NCBI GenBank assembly: GCA_046733295.1 | Contig: JBKPOY010000004.1 | Location: 1 to 44,309, forward strand | Source of the DNA: 13-2-20CM-68-14 sp046733295 | GTDB lineage: Bacteria > Actinomycetota > Thermoleophilia > Gaiellales > Gaiellaceae | Reading direction: 5' to 3' | DNA length: 44,309 bases | In this document: positions 1-6,955 of the stretch, piece after piece | Layout of the letters: each line of letters opens with the position of its first letter | Numbering within the stretch: position 1 is the first letter of the stretch | Program-made: the position numbers and the translations under genes | Notes under the pieces: generated by a model | The model's database searches: none | The model's input: the letters and a program-made list of their open reading frames with translations, nothing else | What the model was told of the DNA's origin: nothing

Positions 1-186
1 TATCCGGCCCTGCTGGACGACGACGAAGAGCCTTCCGCCGTCGCCGCGGGGTGCAGTGACAAAGGTCGGGCTGTCCGGCGCGAAAGTACCGATCGAGACC
101 AAGCTGAAGCTGTCGCCAGCCGTCGCAGCACCGCCCTTCGAAAAGCCCGCGATGAGTACAAGGGTCGCCCCGAACACACTGGCCAT
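1..186 (-). CDS. Secreted sugar (glucose/sorbosone-type) dehydrogenase, N-terminal part only
   Basis: The minus strand is open from an ATG at 186 to the left edge (62 codons), so the gene is cut by the window. The first ~22 residues are a short hydrophobic stretch ending in small residues (GGAATA), which fits a signal peptide. After it comes a segment like FAPDSPTFVTAPRGDGGRLF then VVVQQGRI, which resembles the first beta-strand repeat of soluble PQQ-dependent glucose/sorbosone dehydrogenases (usual pattern: P-x-x-V-T-x-P-x-G-D-x-x-R-L-F-V-V-E-Q-x-G-x-I). A strong Shine-Dalgarno (AAGGGGAGG) about 9 nt upstream supports this start. The family oxidises aldoses or related sugars outside the cytoplasm. 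Only the N-terminus is visible, so the catalytic residues and substrate cannot be judged. It could instead be another beta-propeller protein. Confidence 0.6.
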   Translation of the reverse strand, partial: MASVFGATLVLIAGFSKGGAATAGDSFSLVSIGTFAPDSPTFVTAPRGDGGRLFVVVQQGRI

Positions 187-696
187 CGCTGCCAGCCTCC
201 CCTTCGCAGGCCACAATGTTGTTCCGGTTCCGCGTGAGTCTTGGTTCAAGAGTTTCTCTCGTCACTCAGGTGGCGCACCGAACCGCGAGGCGTCCGCTTT
301 CTAGTATCCCGGTCATGAGCATTCGGGTCAGGCTCAAGCAGTTCATTCCAGCCCGCCTCCACCCGCCTCTTCGTTTCGTCCTCGCTGGATACGCGGCCTC
401 GTGCTTAGAAGCGTTGCCTTCTCCGATTTCAGGCACGCTCGGACGGGAGTCGCGCCGAATGCGATAGAGCTCCACTCGATTCTCGACTTCGCCTGCTTGT
501 GGGACTGACCGCGGCAGGTCTGGGCCGATGGCCACGCGCACAACGACCGGTACGTGGCATCGGGGCTGGCCAGGATCTGAGCGACGGCCGGTCCGCCCGA
601 GGCGCTGAGCCAGCAATCCCTGCTCTCGCGCCTCGGCCGCCCTCGCAGGAAGCTGAGGCCGATGCCCTGAGCCGTCGGCTCGGACTCGTACAGAAC
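187..696. other. Gene-free stretch
   Basis: About 510 bp between the left-edge gene and the tRNA-Pro terminator. Reading frames here are short or read antisense through the tRNA, and none resembles a protein family. I see no clear repeat. It presumably holds the promoter of the minus-strand gene starting at 186. Confidence 0.4.
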
Positions 697-724
697 GAAA
701 AGCCCCGCTCAGACGGGGCTTTTC
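697..724 (-). terminator. Intrinsic terminator after tRNA-Pro
   Basis: A 10-bp perfect stem (AAAAGCCCCG / CGGGGCTTTT) closes a 6-nt loop, with A/T runs on both sides. It begins 3 nt past the 3' end of the tRNA on the minus strand, so it most likely ends that transcript. The symmetric A/T flanks would also allow bidirectional use. Confidence 0.85.
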
Positions 725-727
725 CTA

Positions 728-805
728 TGGTCGGGGCGCCCGGATTCGAACCGGGGACCTCTTGTCCCCCAGACAAGCGCGCTAACCAGGCTGCGCCACG
801 CCCCG
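728..805 (-). tRNA. tRNA-Pro (anticodon GGG)
   Basis: The minus strand folds as a complete tRNA. The acceptor stem CGGGGCG pairs with CGCCCCG, followed by discriminator A and an encoded CCA. The D-arm is GCGCAGCCTGGTTAGCGC, and the anticodon stem CTTGT/ACAAG closes a 7-nt loop CTGGGGG. The T-arm CCGGTTCGAATCCGG has the invariant GTTCGAAT. The anticodon GGG lies at 768-770. C1 with G72 and A73 is the usual bacterial proline-tRNA acceptor signature. The rho-independent terminator follows directly. Confidence 0.95.
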
Positions 806-966
806 AAGGCACCCACTCTACCGCCGGGCGCGGCAAGCGGCCATGTCTCGTCATTTGGGGGCCGAGCGCACGAGATTTACACTTGATTCGGTAGACAAAC
901 CTGCTTGAATCTCAGGAGACGGGGCTTCGAGCCTCGAGGGCGTCGGACAAAAAGGGGATCGCGGGC

Positions 967-1377
967 GTGGAGCGGGCGGCGGACAGAGCTGACGGACGGT
1001 TCGGCGTCCTCCTGGTCGACGATGTCGCGGATCTCCGGCTGATGCTGCGGCTCAACCTCGAGGGCAGCGGGAGATTTGCAATCCTCGCGGAAGCGGCCGA
1101 CGGCGAGGAGGGGGTCAAGCTCGCCGAAGACCATCAGCCCGACCTCGTCCTGCTGGACATCGCCATGCCGGTGATGGACGGCCTCGAGGCGCTGCCGCGG
1201 ATCCGTAACGTCGCCCCGGGCACGCGCGTGGTCATCCTCTCGGGTTTCGAGGAGGCCCAGCTCGGCGGCAAGGCGCTCGGCCTCGGCGCGAGCGCTTATC
1301 TCGAGAAGACCCTCCCGCCAGAGCAGCTCGTCGCGCGCCTGGTCGAGCTGATGAACGGCAACGGCGCCGCGCCCTAG
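967..1377 (+). CDS. Single-domain response regulator (CheY-like receiver)
   Basis: A 136-residue protein made only of a receiver domain. The acidic pair D18-D19 sits in VLLVDD, the phospho-acceptor is D64 in LVLLDIAMPVMDG, the switch Ser is S92 in VVILSGF, and the conserved Lys is K114 in YLEKT. All residues for phosphoryl transfer are present and no output domain follows, so it should act by protein-protein contact in a phosphorelay or as an adaptor. The start is a GTG at 967; about ten unconserved residues precede the domain, so a slightly different start is possible. No histidine kinase is encoded in the window, so its partner is elsewhere. Its stop overlaps by 4 nt the stop region of the convergent HutF-like gene. 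Confidence 0.88.
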   Translation: MERAADRADGRFGVLLVDDVADLRLMLRLNLEGSGRFAILAEAADGEEGVKLAEDHQPDLVLLDIAMPVMDGLEALPRIRNVAPGTRVVILSGFEEAQLGGKALGLGASAYLEKTLPPEQLVARLVELMNGNGAAP

Positions 1378-2387
1378 GCGGGCGTCAGGACCTCCGCCGA
1401 GCAGCCGAGAACGAGCGCCGCGAACACGTCGTCGTCCGCGACGCCGGCCAGCGACCGATGGTCGCGGTCGACGGCGACGTCGGCCCACTCCCGCAGTCCG
1501 AGAGCAGCCGCGCCCTCGTCGGCACCGAAGCAGAGCAGCGAGCCCGGCGACACGACGTTCCGTCTCTCCGTCCGCCTGCGGGCGATGCCCTCGACCTCTC
1601 GGAGCTCCTCGAGCGGATCGATCCGGACGTTCGAGTCCGAGCCGATGCAGATCCCGATCCCGCGCTCGCAGAGCTGCTCAACCGGCGCGAAGCCGTCACC
1701 GAGGTTCGCCTCGGTGGTCGGGCAGAGGCAGATCCGCGCCCCCGCCTCGGCGATCAGGTCGAGCTCGCGCTCGTTCGCGTGCGTCGCGTGGACGATCGTC
1801 GTGCGGGGGCCGAGGAGCCCGGAACGCTCGAGCAGCTCCACCGGTCGAATGCCGTGCTCGGCCACGCACTCCTCGATCTCGCGCCGCTGCTCGTCCGCGT
1901 GCACGTGGACGGGCAGGCCCTCGCGCTCGACGTACACGGCCAAGTCCTCGAGCCAGGCACCGGGACAAGCCCGAACGGAGTGGGGGGCGACCCCCACGGG
2001 GATCCCGCGGTCGCGGAGCGACTCGAGCTGGCGGAGGTACTCGGCGACGCTCTCCTGGCGGAAGCGGCCGAGCCCGCCCCGCGCGTACGCCGCGTAGAGC
2101 AGCACGAAGCCGATCCCGGCGTCGGCGGCGGCCTCCGAAGCCGCGACGGCTTCGTCGAAGCCGAGGTAGTGGAACTCGCCGACCGCCGTGTAGCCGGCCG
2201 CGAGCATCTCGCGGTAGACCCGGACGTACTCCTCGCGGATCCATCCTGGTGCGAGGCCCGAGGCGAGCTCCAGCATGGACTCGCGCCACGCCCAGAAATC
2301 GCCGTCCTCGGTTCGGCCCCTCAGAGCCCGCTGGAAGGCGTGGCTGTGGGTGTTGACGAAGCCCGGCAACGTGAGCGGCTCGGCCAT
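1374..2387 (-). CDS. hutF: Formimidoylglutamate deiminase-like amidohydrolase (HutF family), short form
   Basis: A 337-residue amidohydrolase-fold protein. Near the N-terminus is the zinc ligand pair H14-x-H16 in NTHSHAFQRALRG, followed by the HutF-like FWAWRE. Later come HVHADEQ with a following Glu, HATHAN, and GSDSNVRIDP with the metal-binding Asp. HutF converts N-formimino-glutamate to N-formylglutamate and ammonia in histidine breakdown. Family members are usually about 450 residues; this one starts almost at the first HxH strand and ends soon after the barrel, so most of the flanking small beta domain is absent. The start is supported by a Shine-Dalgarno GAAAGGA 8 nt upstream. No other hut gene is nearby, so the exact substrate (formimidoylglutamate versus another amidine or guanidine) is inferred. 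Confidence 0.72.
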   Translation of the reverse strand: MAEPLTLPGFVNTHSHAFQRALRGRTEDGDFWAWRESMLELASGLAPGWIREEYVRVYREMLAAGYTAVGEFHYLGFDEAVAASEAAADAGIGFVLLYAAYARGGLGRFRQESVAEYLRQLESLRDRGIPVGVAPHSVRACPGAWLEDLAVYVEREGLPVHVHADEQRREIEECVAEHGIRPVELLERSGLLGPRTTIVHATHANERELDLIAEAGARICLCPTTEANLGDGFAPVEQLCERGIGICIGSDSNVRIDPLEELREVEGIARRRTERRNVVSPGSLLCFGADEGAAALGLREWADVAVDRDHRSLAGVADDDVFAALVLGCSAEVLTPA

Positions 2388-2392
2388 CGCCG

Positions 2393-2398
2393 TATCCT
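2393..2398 (+). promoter_or_regulatory. -10-like hexamer for pgsA, overlapping the hutF Shine-Dalgarno
   Basis: TATCCT lies 6 nt before the pgsA ATG, the spacing expected when transcription starts at the start codon, and no Shine-Dalgarno is visible for pgsA. Read on the other strand the same bases (AAAGGATA) are the ribosome-binding site of the divergent hutF-like gene. No good -35 is seen. The promoter role is inferred. Confidence 0.4.
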
Positions 2399-2404
2399 TT
2401 CAAC

Positions 2405-2956
2405 ATGGTTGCCCGGGCAGTTCCGGCTCCACTGGCGGCTCTGCCGAATGCGCTCACGGTCGTCCGCCTGATTCTGATCCCCGTCTACATCGTGCTGATG
2501 CTTCAGGCGGACGGGGGGCACAGCTGGCCGGCCGCGATCGTCTTCGGCGTCGCCGCGGTCACCGACCAGGTCGACGGCTGGCTTGCGCGGCGCTGGCACG
2601 TCGAGTCGGAGTTCGGCAAGGTCTTCGACCCGCTCGCCGACCGCCTGATGATCGATGCCGCCGTGATCCTGCTCTGGCATGCGGACCGGCTGCCATGGGT
2701 CGCGCTCGCGATCCCCGCGCGTGACATCGCTCTCATCGCTGGGTACAAGCTCGTCGTGGAACGCGGCTACGAGCTCGCGGTGAACTTCGCCGGTAAGGCG
2801 GCGACCTGGCTGCTCTACGCATCGCTTGCGTTCTTGATGGTGACGCGGGAAGGCACTGCTTGGCCGCTCTGGATCTTCTGGGCCGGCTTTGCGCTCGCCG
2901 TTGTCGCGGTCGTCGGCTACCTGCTGAAGGCTCGGCGGGAGGTGGCGGAGGCGTGA
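2405..2956 (+). CDS. pgsA: CDP-alcohol phosphatidyltransferase (phosphatidylglycerophosphate synthase type)
   Basis: A 183-residue integral membrane enzyme. The CDP-alcohol phosphotransferase signature D-x2-D-G-x2-A-R-x8-G-x3-D-x3-D is complete, starting DQVDGWLARRWH and ending FGKVFDPLAD (about residues 54-79). Hydrophobic helices flank it, and the N-terminal PNALTVVRLILIPVYI is typical of PgsA. The likely reaction is CDP-diacylglycerol + glycerol-3-phosphate to phosphatidylglycerophosphate; related actinobacterial enzymes use inositol phosphate, so substrate choice is inferred. The gene heads a + strand operon and its TGA overlaps the next GTG (GTGA). In mycobacteria a pgsA gene also lies a few genes from garA and its merR neighbour, as here. 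Confidence 0.85.
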   Translation: MVARAVPAPLAALPNALTVVRLILIPVYIVLMLQADGGHSWPAAIVFGVAAVTDQVDGWLARRWHVESEFGKVFDPLADRLMIDAAVILLWHADRLPWVALAIPARDIALIAGYKLVVERGYELAVNFAGKAATWLLYASLAFLMVTREGTAWPLWIFWAGFALAVVAVVGYLLKARREVAEA

Positions 2957-5463
2957 AGGCCGTGGTCATGGCCGGCGGGGAGGGGACACGTCTGCGGCCG
3001 CTCACCTCGAATCAGCCGAAGCCGATGGTGCCCGTCGTCGGCAAGCCGTGCATGGAGCACATCGTCGAGCTCGTTCGCGATCATGCCTTCGCGGACGTGA
3101 TCGTCACGGTCGCGTTCCTGCCCCAGGCGATCCGCAGCTACTTCGGCGACGGCGAGTCGCTGGGGATCAACATCGAGTATTCGGTCGAGGAGTCCCCGCT
3201 CGGCACGGCAGGGTCGGTCCGGCTCGCGAGCGCCAAGCTCGACGAGACCTTCGTCGTCATCTCCGGGGATGCGCTCACCGACGTGAACGTGAAGAAGATC
3301 GTCGACTTCCACCGCAAGAAGGGTGCCGCCGTGACGATCGGCCTGAAGTCGGTCGAGAACCCGCTCGAGTTCGGGATCGTCGTCACCGACGACGAGGGGC
3401 GGATCGAGCGGTTCCTCGAGAAGCCGTCGTGGGGCCAGGTGTTCTCCGACACGATCAACACGGGCATCTACGTACTCGAGCCAGAGGTGCTCCGCCACGT
3501 TCCGACCGACCGGCCCTTCGACTTCTCGAAAGAGCTCTTCCCGTTGTTGCTCGAGATGGGCCGGCCGCTCTACGGCTACGTGTTCGACGAGTACTGGCAG
3601 GACATCGGCAACCTGGAGCAGTTCCGGCAGGCGAACTTCGATGCCCTCGACGAGGCCGTGAAGCTGAACGTGCCGGGGATCAGGATCCGCGGCAACGTCT
3701 GGGTCGGCGAGGGCGTCGAGCTCGACGATCTCGACCAGATCGAGGGCCCGGCGTTCGTCGGCAACTACAGCCGCATCGCCGCCGGTGCGACCGTGGGGCC
3801 GTACTCGGTTCTCTCCTCGAGTGTGACGCTCCGCGAGCAAGCGCGTACCGGCCGGAGCGTCATCGACGCCTCGACATACATCGGCCGCAGCGCAGTGATC
3901 GAGGGCGCGATCGTCGGCCGCGGCTGCGACATCGGCTCGCACGTGCTCGTCCAGGAGGGCGCCGCGATCGGCGACGAGGTCGCTCTCGGCGCACAGAGCG
4001 TCATCAACCCCGGTGTGCGGATCTATCCGTTCAAGGAAGTCGAGACCGGCACGCAGGTGACCGAGAGCGTCATCTGGGAGACCCGCGCCACGTCGCGCCT
4101 GTTCGGCCGCGACGGCGTCTCCGGGCTGATCAACGTCGACCTGACGCCGGAGACGGCAGTCCGTCTCGCCGCGGCGCTCGGCACGGCCCTCAAGGGGGGC
4201 TCACGCGTCGTCTGCAGCCGCGATGCCCCGCCGGGGTGCCGGATGATCAAGCGGGCGATGATCGCCGGCCTCAACTCGACGGGCGTCGACGTCGCCGACC
4301 TGCGCGTCCTCCCGGCGGCCGTGAACCGCCACCTGCTCAAGACCGAGAGCTTCGACGCCGGCTTCCACGTCGGCGTCAGCTATACCGATCCGGAGATCGT
4401 CCAGATCCATTTCTTCGAGCACCCGGGCATCCAGCTGACCGCCTCGATGCAGAAGGAGATCGAGAAGCACTTCACGCGCCTCGAGCTGCGCCGCGCAGCC
4501 CACAACGCGGTCGGGAGCGTCAGCTATCCGGCCCGCGTCCGCGAGACCTACGCTCAGGACCTGCTCGCCTCCCTCGATCGCGACGCGATCCGCGAGCGAG
4601 GATTCCGGATCGTCGTCGATTACGGCTACTCGGCGGGCTCGTACGTCCTGCCGCTCGTGCTCGGCCCCCTGCGCGTCGAGGCGATCAGCGCGCACGCCTT
4701 CGTGGCCGACAGCGCCGCCGCGGGCTCCTCGACGCTCCGCGAGTCGATCGGGCAGGCAAAGCGGCTCGTCCCCGCGGTGGGCGCCGACTTCGGCGCGGTC
4801 TTCGACCGTGCAGCGGAGCGCCTGTTCCTGATCGACGAGCAGGGTCGGGAGATCGCCGTCGAGCAGACACTGCTCCTCTTCCTCCGGCTGCTCGGCTCCA
4901 ACGGCAGGCGCGGGAAGCTCGCCTTCCCGATCACCGTCACAAGCGCGGTCGACGAGATGGCGAAGGGGAGCGGCCTCGAGGTCGTCCGGACGCCCACGAG
5001 CCTCGCCGAGCTGACGGAGCACGCCGCCCGCGACGACGTGGTCTTCGCCGGCGCGCTCGGCGGCGGCTACGTCTTCCCCGAGTTCCTGCCCGCCTACGAC
5101 GCCGTCGCCAGCCTCTGCAAGCTCTTGGAGCTTCTGGCGCCGGCGAACCGGCCGGTCTCCGAGCTGGTCGGGGAGCTGCCGGTCTCGACGCTTGTGCACC
5201 GCCAGATCGCGTGTCCGTGGGCGCTCAAGGGCCTCGTGATGCGCGTCCTGAGCGAACGCCTCCGCGACCGCAAGCTCGACCTGACGGACGGGATCAAGGT
5301 CTTCGAGAAGCGTGGCTGGGCGCAGGTGTTGCCCGATCCCGATGAACCGGTCGTGCACATCTACGCCGAGGGCAAGAGCGAGGCCGATTCGCAGGCCCTC
5401 GAAGCGGAGCTGCATGCCCTCGTCGAGGAGATCATGCAGGCCGAGCAGGCCACGACCAGCTAG
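2953..5463 (+). CDS. Sugar-1-phosphate nucleotidyltransferase fused to a degenerate phosphomannomutase-like domain
   Basis: An 836-residue fusion. Residues 1-235 are a nucleotidyltransferase: AGGEGTRLRPLT with KPMVPVVGKP for nucleotide binding, a metal-site Asp in VISGDALTDVN, EKPSWG, and YWQDIGNLEQF. Residues ~240-370 form a left-handed beta-helix of hexapeptide repeats. Residues ~375-800 match the phosphohexomutase fold. The N-terminal domain should make GDP-mannose or a related NDP-sugar for cell-envelope glycans. In the mutase part the phosphoserine loop (normally TASHNP) reads VSYTDPEIVQ at ~475-484. The metal loop (normally DGDADR) reads DRAAER at ~618-623. Mutase activity is therefore doubtful. 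The GTG start overlaps the pgsA stop, giving translational coupling; an upstream in-frame extension inside pgsA is not needed. Confidence 0.85.
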   Translation: MKAVVMAGGEGTRLRPLTSNQPKPMVPVVGKPCMEHIVELVRDHAFADVIVTVAFLPQAIRSYFGDGESLGINIEYSVEESPLGTAGSVRLASAKLDETFVVISGDALTDVNVKKIVDFHRKKGAAVTIGLKSVENPLEFGIVVTDDEGRIERFLEKPSWGQVFSDTINTGIYVLEPEVLRHVPTDRPFDFSKELFPLLLEMGRPLYGYVFDEYWQDIGNLEQFRQANFDALDEAVKLNVPGIRIRGNVWVGEGVELDDLDQIEGPAFVGNYSRIAAGATVGPYSVLSSSVTLREQARTGRSVIDASTYIGRSAVIEGAIVGRGCDIGSHVLVQEGAAIGDEVALGAQSVINPGVRIYPFKEVETGTQVTESVIWETRATSRLFGRDGVSGLINVDLTPETAVRLAAALGTALKGGSRVVCSRDAPPGCRMIKRAMIAGLNSTGVDVADLRVLPAAVNRHLLKTESFDAGFHVGVSYTDPEIVQIHFFEHPGIQLTASMQKEIEKHFTRLELRRAAHNAVGSVSYPARVRETYAQDLLASLDRDAIRERGFRIVVDYGYSAGSYVLPLVLGPLRVEAISAHAFVADSAAAGSSTLRESIGQAKRLVPAVGADFGAVFDRAAERLFLIDEQGREIAVEQTLLLFLRLLGSNGRRGKLAFPITVTSAVDEMAKGSGLEVVRTPTSLAELTEHAARDDVVFAGALGGGYVFPEFLPAYDAVASLCKLLELLAPANRPVSELVGELPVSTLVHRQIACPWALKGLVMRVLSERLRDRKLDLTDGIKVFEKRGWAQVLPDPDEPVVHIYAEGKSEADSQALEAELHALVEEIMQAEQATTS

Positions 5464-5541
5464 AGTCTCAAGTACAGGTTGACCCTTTGTCGAGCTGTTG
5501 CTTTACTTCTCCGACCTCCACCTCGAGCGAAAGGGCGTCTC

Positions 5542-5802
5542 TTGGAACCTCTTCCTGATCTTGCTTCGCTGTCCGACGACGACCTCAAGCGCGAGATCGA
5601 CCAGCTCAAGGAACAGGAGCGGGAGATCTCGTACCAGCGCCGGATCCTGCACGGCAAGATCGACATCTTGCGCGCCGAGCTCGTGGCGCGTCTCCAGAAA
5701 ACGGGGGGGAAGGGCGTGCTGGAGCAGGTCGATGTCGAGTCGCTGACGGCGATCCTGGCCGGCAAGGCCGCCCCGAACCTCGGTGACGAAGAGAGTTCGT
5801 GA
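5542..5802 (+). CDS. rsiG: Small RsiG-like anti-sigma factor with a single c-di-GMP-binding motif
   Basis: An 86-residue, mostly helical, highly charged protein. The central helix carries E26-x3-S30-x2-R33-x3-H37-x3-D41 (in EREISYQRRILHGKID). This matches the RsiG signature E(X)3S(X)2R(X)3Q(X)3D except for His in place of Gln. Streptomyces RsiG has two such motifs and holds the sigma factor WhiG when c-di-GMP is bound. Basal actinobacteria such as Rubrobacter have small one-motif RsiGs that dimerise to build the same site. The TTG at 5542 is preferred because GAAAGGG lies 7 nt upstream; a longer TTG start at 5479 adds 21 unconserved residues. The stop overlaps the next GTG (GTGA). No WhiG-type sigma is in the window, so partner and function are inferred. 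Confidence 0.72.
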   Translation: MEPLPDLASLSDDDLKREIDQLKEQEREISYQRRILHGKIDILRAELVARLQKTGGKGVLEQVDVESLTAILAGKAAPNLGDEESS

Positions 5803-6266
5803 GCTTCGTCTACTGCCCCGAGTGCGGTTTCCAGAACCCGGAGGCCGCGAACTACTGCGCGAAGTGCGGCGCGCTGCTCGCGAAGGACGAGGGCGGCTCC
5901 GAGACGACGCAGACGTTCACTCCTGAGGACGTGGCCGACGAGGAGGGCCCGCTCGAGGAGGTCGCCGGCGAAGGTCCCGCGCTCATCGTCCGGTCGGGCG
6001 GGGGCCGGGCAGGGGAAGCCTTCATCCCGCAGGGCGAGCGGACGACGATCGGCCGCTCGCCGGACTGCGACATCTTCCTCGACGACGTCACCGTGTCGCG
6101 GAAGCACGCCGTGCTCGTCGAGCAGGATGGTGACTTTCTCATCGAGGACCAGGGAAGCCTCAACGGCACCTTCGTCAATCGGAAGCGGATCGACGCCGAG
6201 ACCCGCCTGGAGAGTGGGGACGAGGTCCAGATCGGCAAGTACAGGCTGAGCTTCATCACGAAATGA
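5799..6266 (+). CDS. Zinc-ribbon plus FHA domain protein (GarA/OdhI-like)
   Basis: A 155-residue cytoplasmic protein. An N-terminal zinc ribbon has C6-x2-C9 and C20-x2-C23. Then comes E35-T-T-Q-T-F, which resembles the ETTSVF phosphorylation site of GarA/OdhI. The C-terminal FHA domain shows TIGRSPDCDI, VSRKHA and GSLNGTFVN, with the Arg, Ser and Asn that bind phosphothreonine. In mycobacterial GarA, PknB/PknG phosphorylate that N-terminal Thr, the FHA domain then binds its own tail, and release from 2-oxoglutarate-metabolising enzymes follows. The same switch is plausible here but inferred. The zinc ribbon replaces GarA's N-terminal extension. The start codon overlaps the stop of the rsiG-like gene, and its own stop overlaps the next ATG (ATGA). 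Confidence 0.83.
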   Translation: MSFVYCPECGFQNPEAANYCAKCGALLAKDEGGSETTQTFTPEDVADEEGPLEEVAGEGPALIVRSGGGRAGEAFIPQGERTTIGRSPDCDIFLDDVTVSRKHAVLVEQDGDFLIEDQGSLNGTFVNRKRIDAETRLESGDEVQIGKYRLSFITK

Positions 6267-6955
6267 GCGCTCCGGCAAAAGCACCGGCGACCCAGCGGCT
6301 CCTCACGATCGGCAACGTCTGCCGGGCGCTGCGCGACGAGTTTCCGGACATCTCGATCTCGAAGATCCGCTACCTCGAGGATCAGGGCCTGCTCGCGCCC
6401 CGCCGTACGCAGGGCGGCTACCGCCTTTTCAGCGAGCCCGATGTCGAGCGGCTCGAGACGATCCTCCGTCTCCAGCGCGACGAGTTCCTGCCGCTCCGGG
6501 TGATCCGGGAGGAGCTCGCCGCCCCCGGCGGGGTGAAGACGGGGAAGAGGCGACACGCCGGGCTCTCCGCGGCCGAGGACGAGCTCGACCTCGCACAGCT
6601 CTGCGAACGTGCGGGGGTAGCCCCGAGCCTCGCCCGCGAGCTCGAGGACTTCGGCCTGCTGGCGCCGCGCAGCGACAACGGCGAGAAGCTCTACGCGGCC
6701 GGAGACGTCGAGATCGCCGCAACCTGCGCGAAGCTCGCGCGGTTCGGAGTCTCCGCGCGCCACCTGCGGACGTTCCGGACGGGCGCAGACCGCGAGGCGG
6801 CGCTGCTCGAGCAGGTGGTCGCACCGGCGCTTCGCTCGCGGAATCCCGAGCGCCGCCAGGCCGGGCTGGACGAGCTCCAGGCCCTCGCCGAGCTCGCGCA
6901 GGAGCTGTCGCAGCAGCTCTTCTGGCGCAACCTGAGGCAGCTCGCGGACCGCTGA
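6263..6955 (+). CDS. ftsR: MerR-family transcriptional regulator, FtsR type
   Basis: A 230-residue protein with an N-terminal MerR winged helix-turn-helix (~residues 13-63): LTIGNVCRAL, then SISKIRYLEDQGLLAPRRT, then GGYRLFSEPDVERL. After a ~30-residue linker a second helical region follows, with LARELEDFGLLAPR. This double arrangement and the position directly after a GarA-like FHA gene match actinobacterial FtsR (mycobacterial Rv1828, next to garA Rv1827), reported as a transcriptional activator of the cell-division gene ftsZ in Corynebacterium. No metal- or drug-binding cysteines are visible, unlike classic MerR. ATG overlaps the upstream stop and its TGA overlaps the apt ATG (TGATG). Regulation of ftsZ here is inference. 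Confidence 0.82.
   Translation: MSAPAKAPATQRLLTIGNVCRALRDEFPDISISKIRYLEDQGLLAPRRTQGGYRLFSEPDVERLETILRLQRDEFLPLRVIREELAAPGGVKTGKRRHAGLSAAEDELDLAQLCERAGVAPSLARELEDFGLLAPRSDNGEKLYAAGDVEIAATCAKLARFGVSARHLRTFRTGADREAALLEQVVAPALRSRNPERRQAGLDELQALAELAQELSQQLFWRNLRQLADR

Noticed and set aside
429..894. Open frames on both strands covering 429-854 and 499-894
   Set aside because: They read through the tRNA-Pro gene (the GAPGFEPG and SGGQEVPGSNPGAPT peptides are tRNA sequence in translation) and the terminator; not proteins.
2917..5415. Long antisense frames opposite the nucleotidyltransferase/mutase fusion
   Set aside because: GC-rich codon bias opens the complementary frames; the peptides are low-complexity Arg/Asp/Gly-rich and the sense frame has clear motifs.
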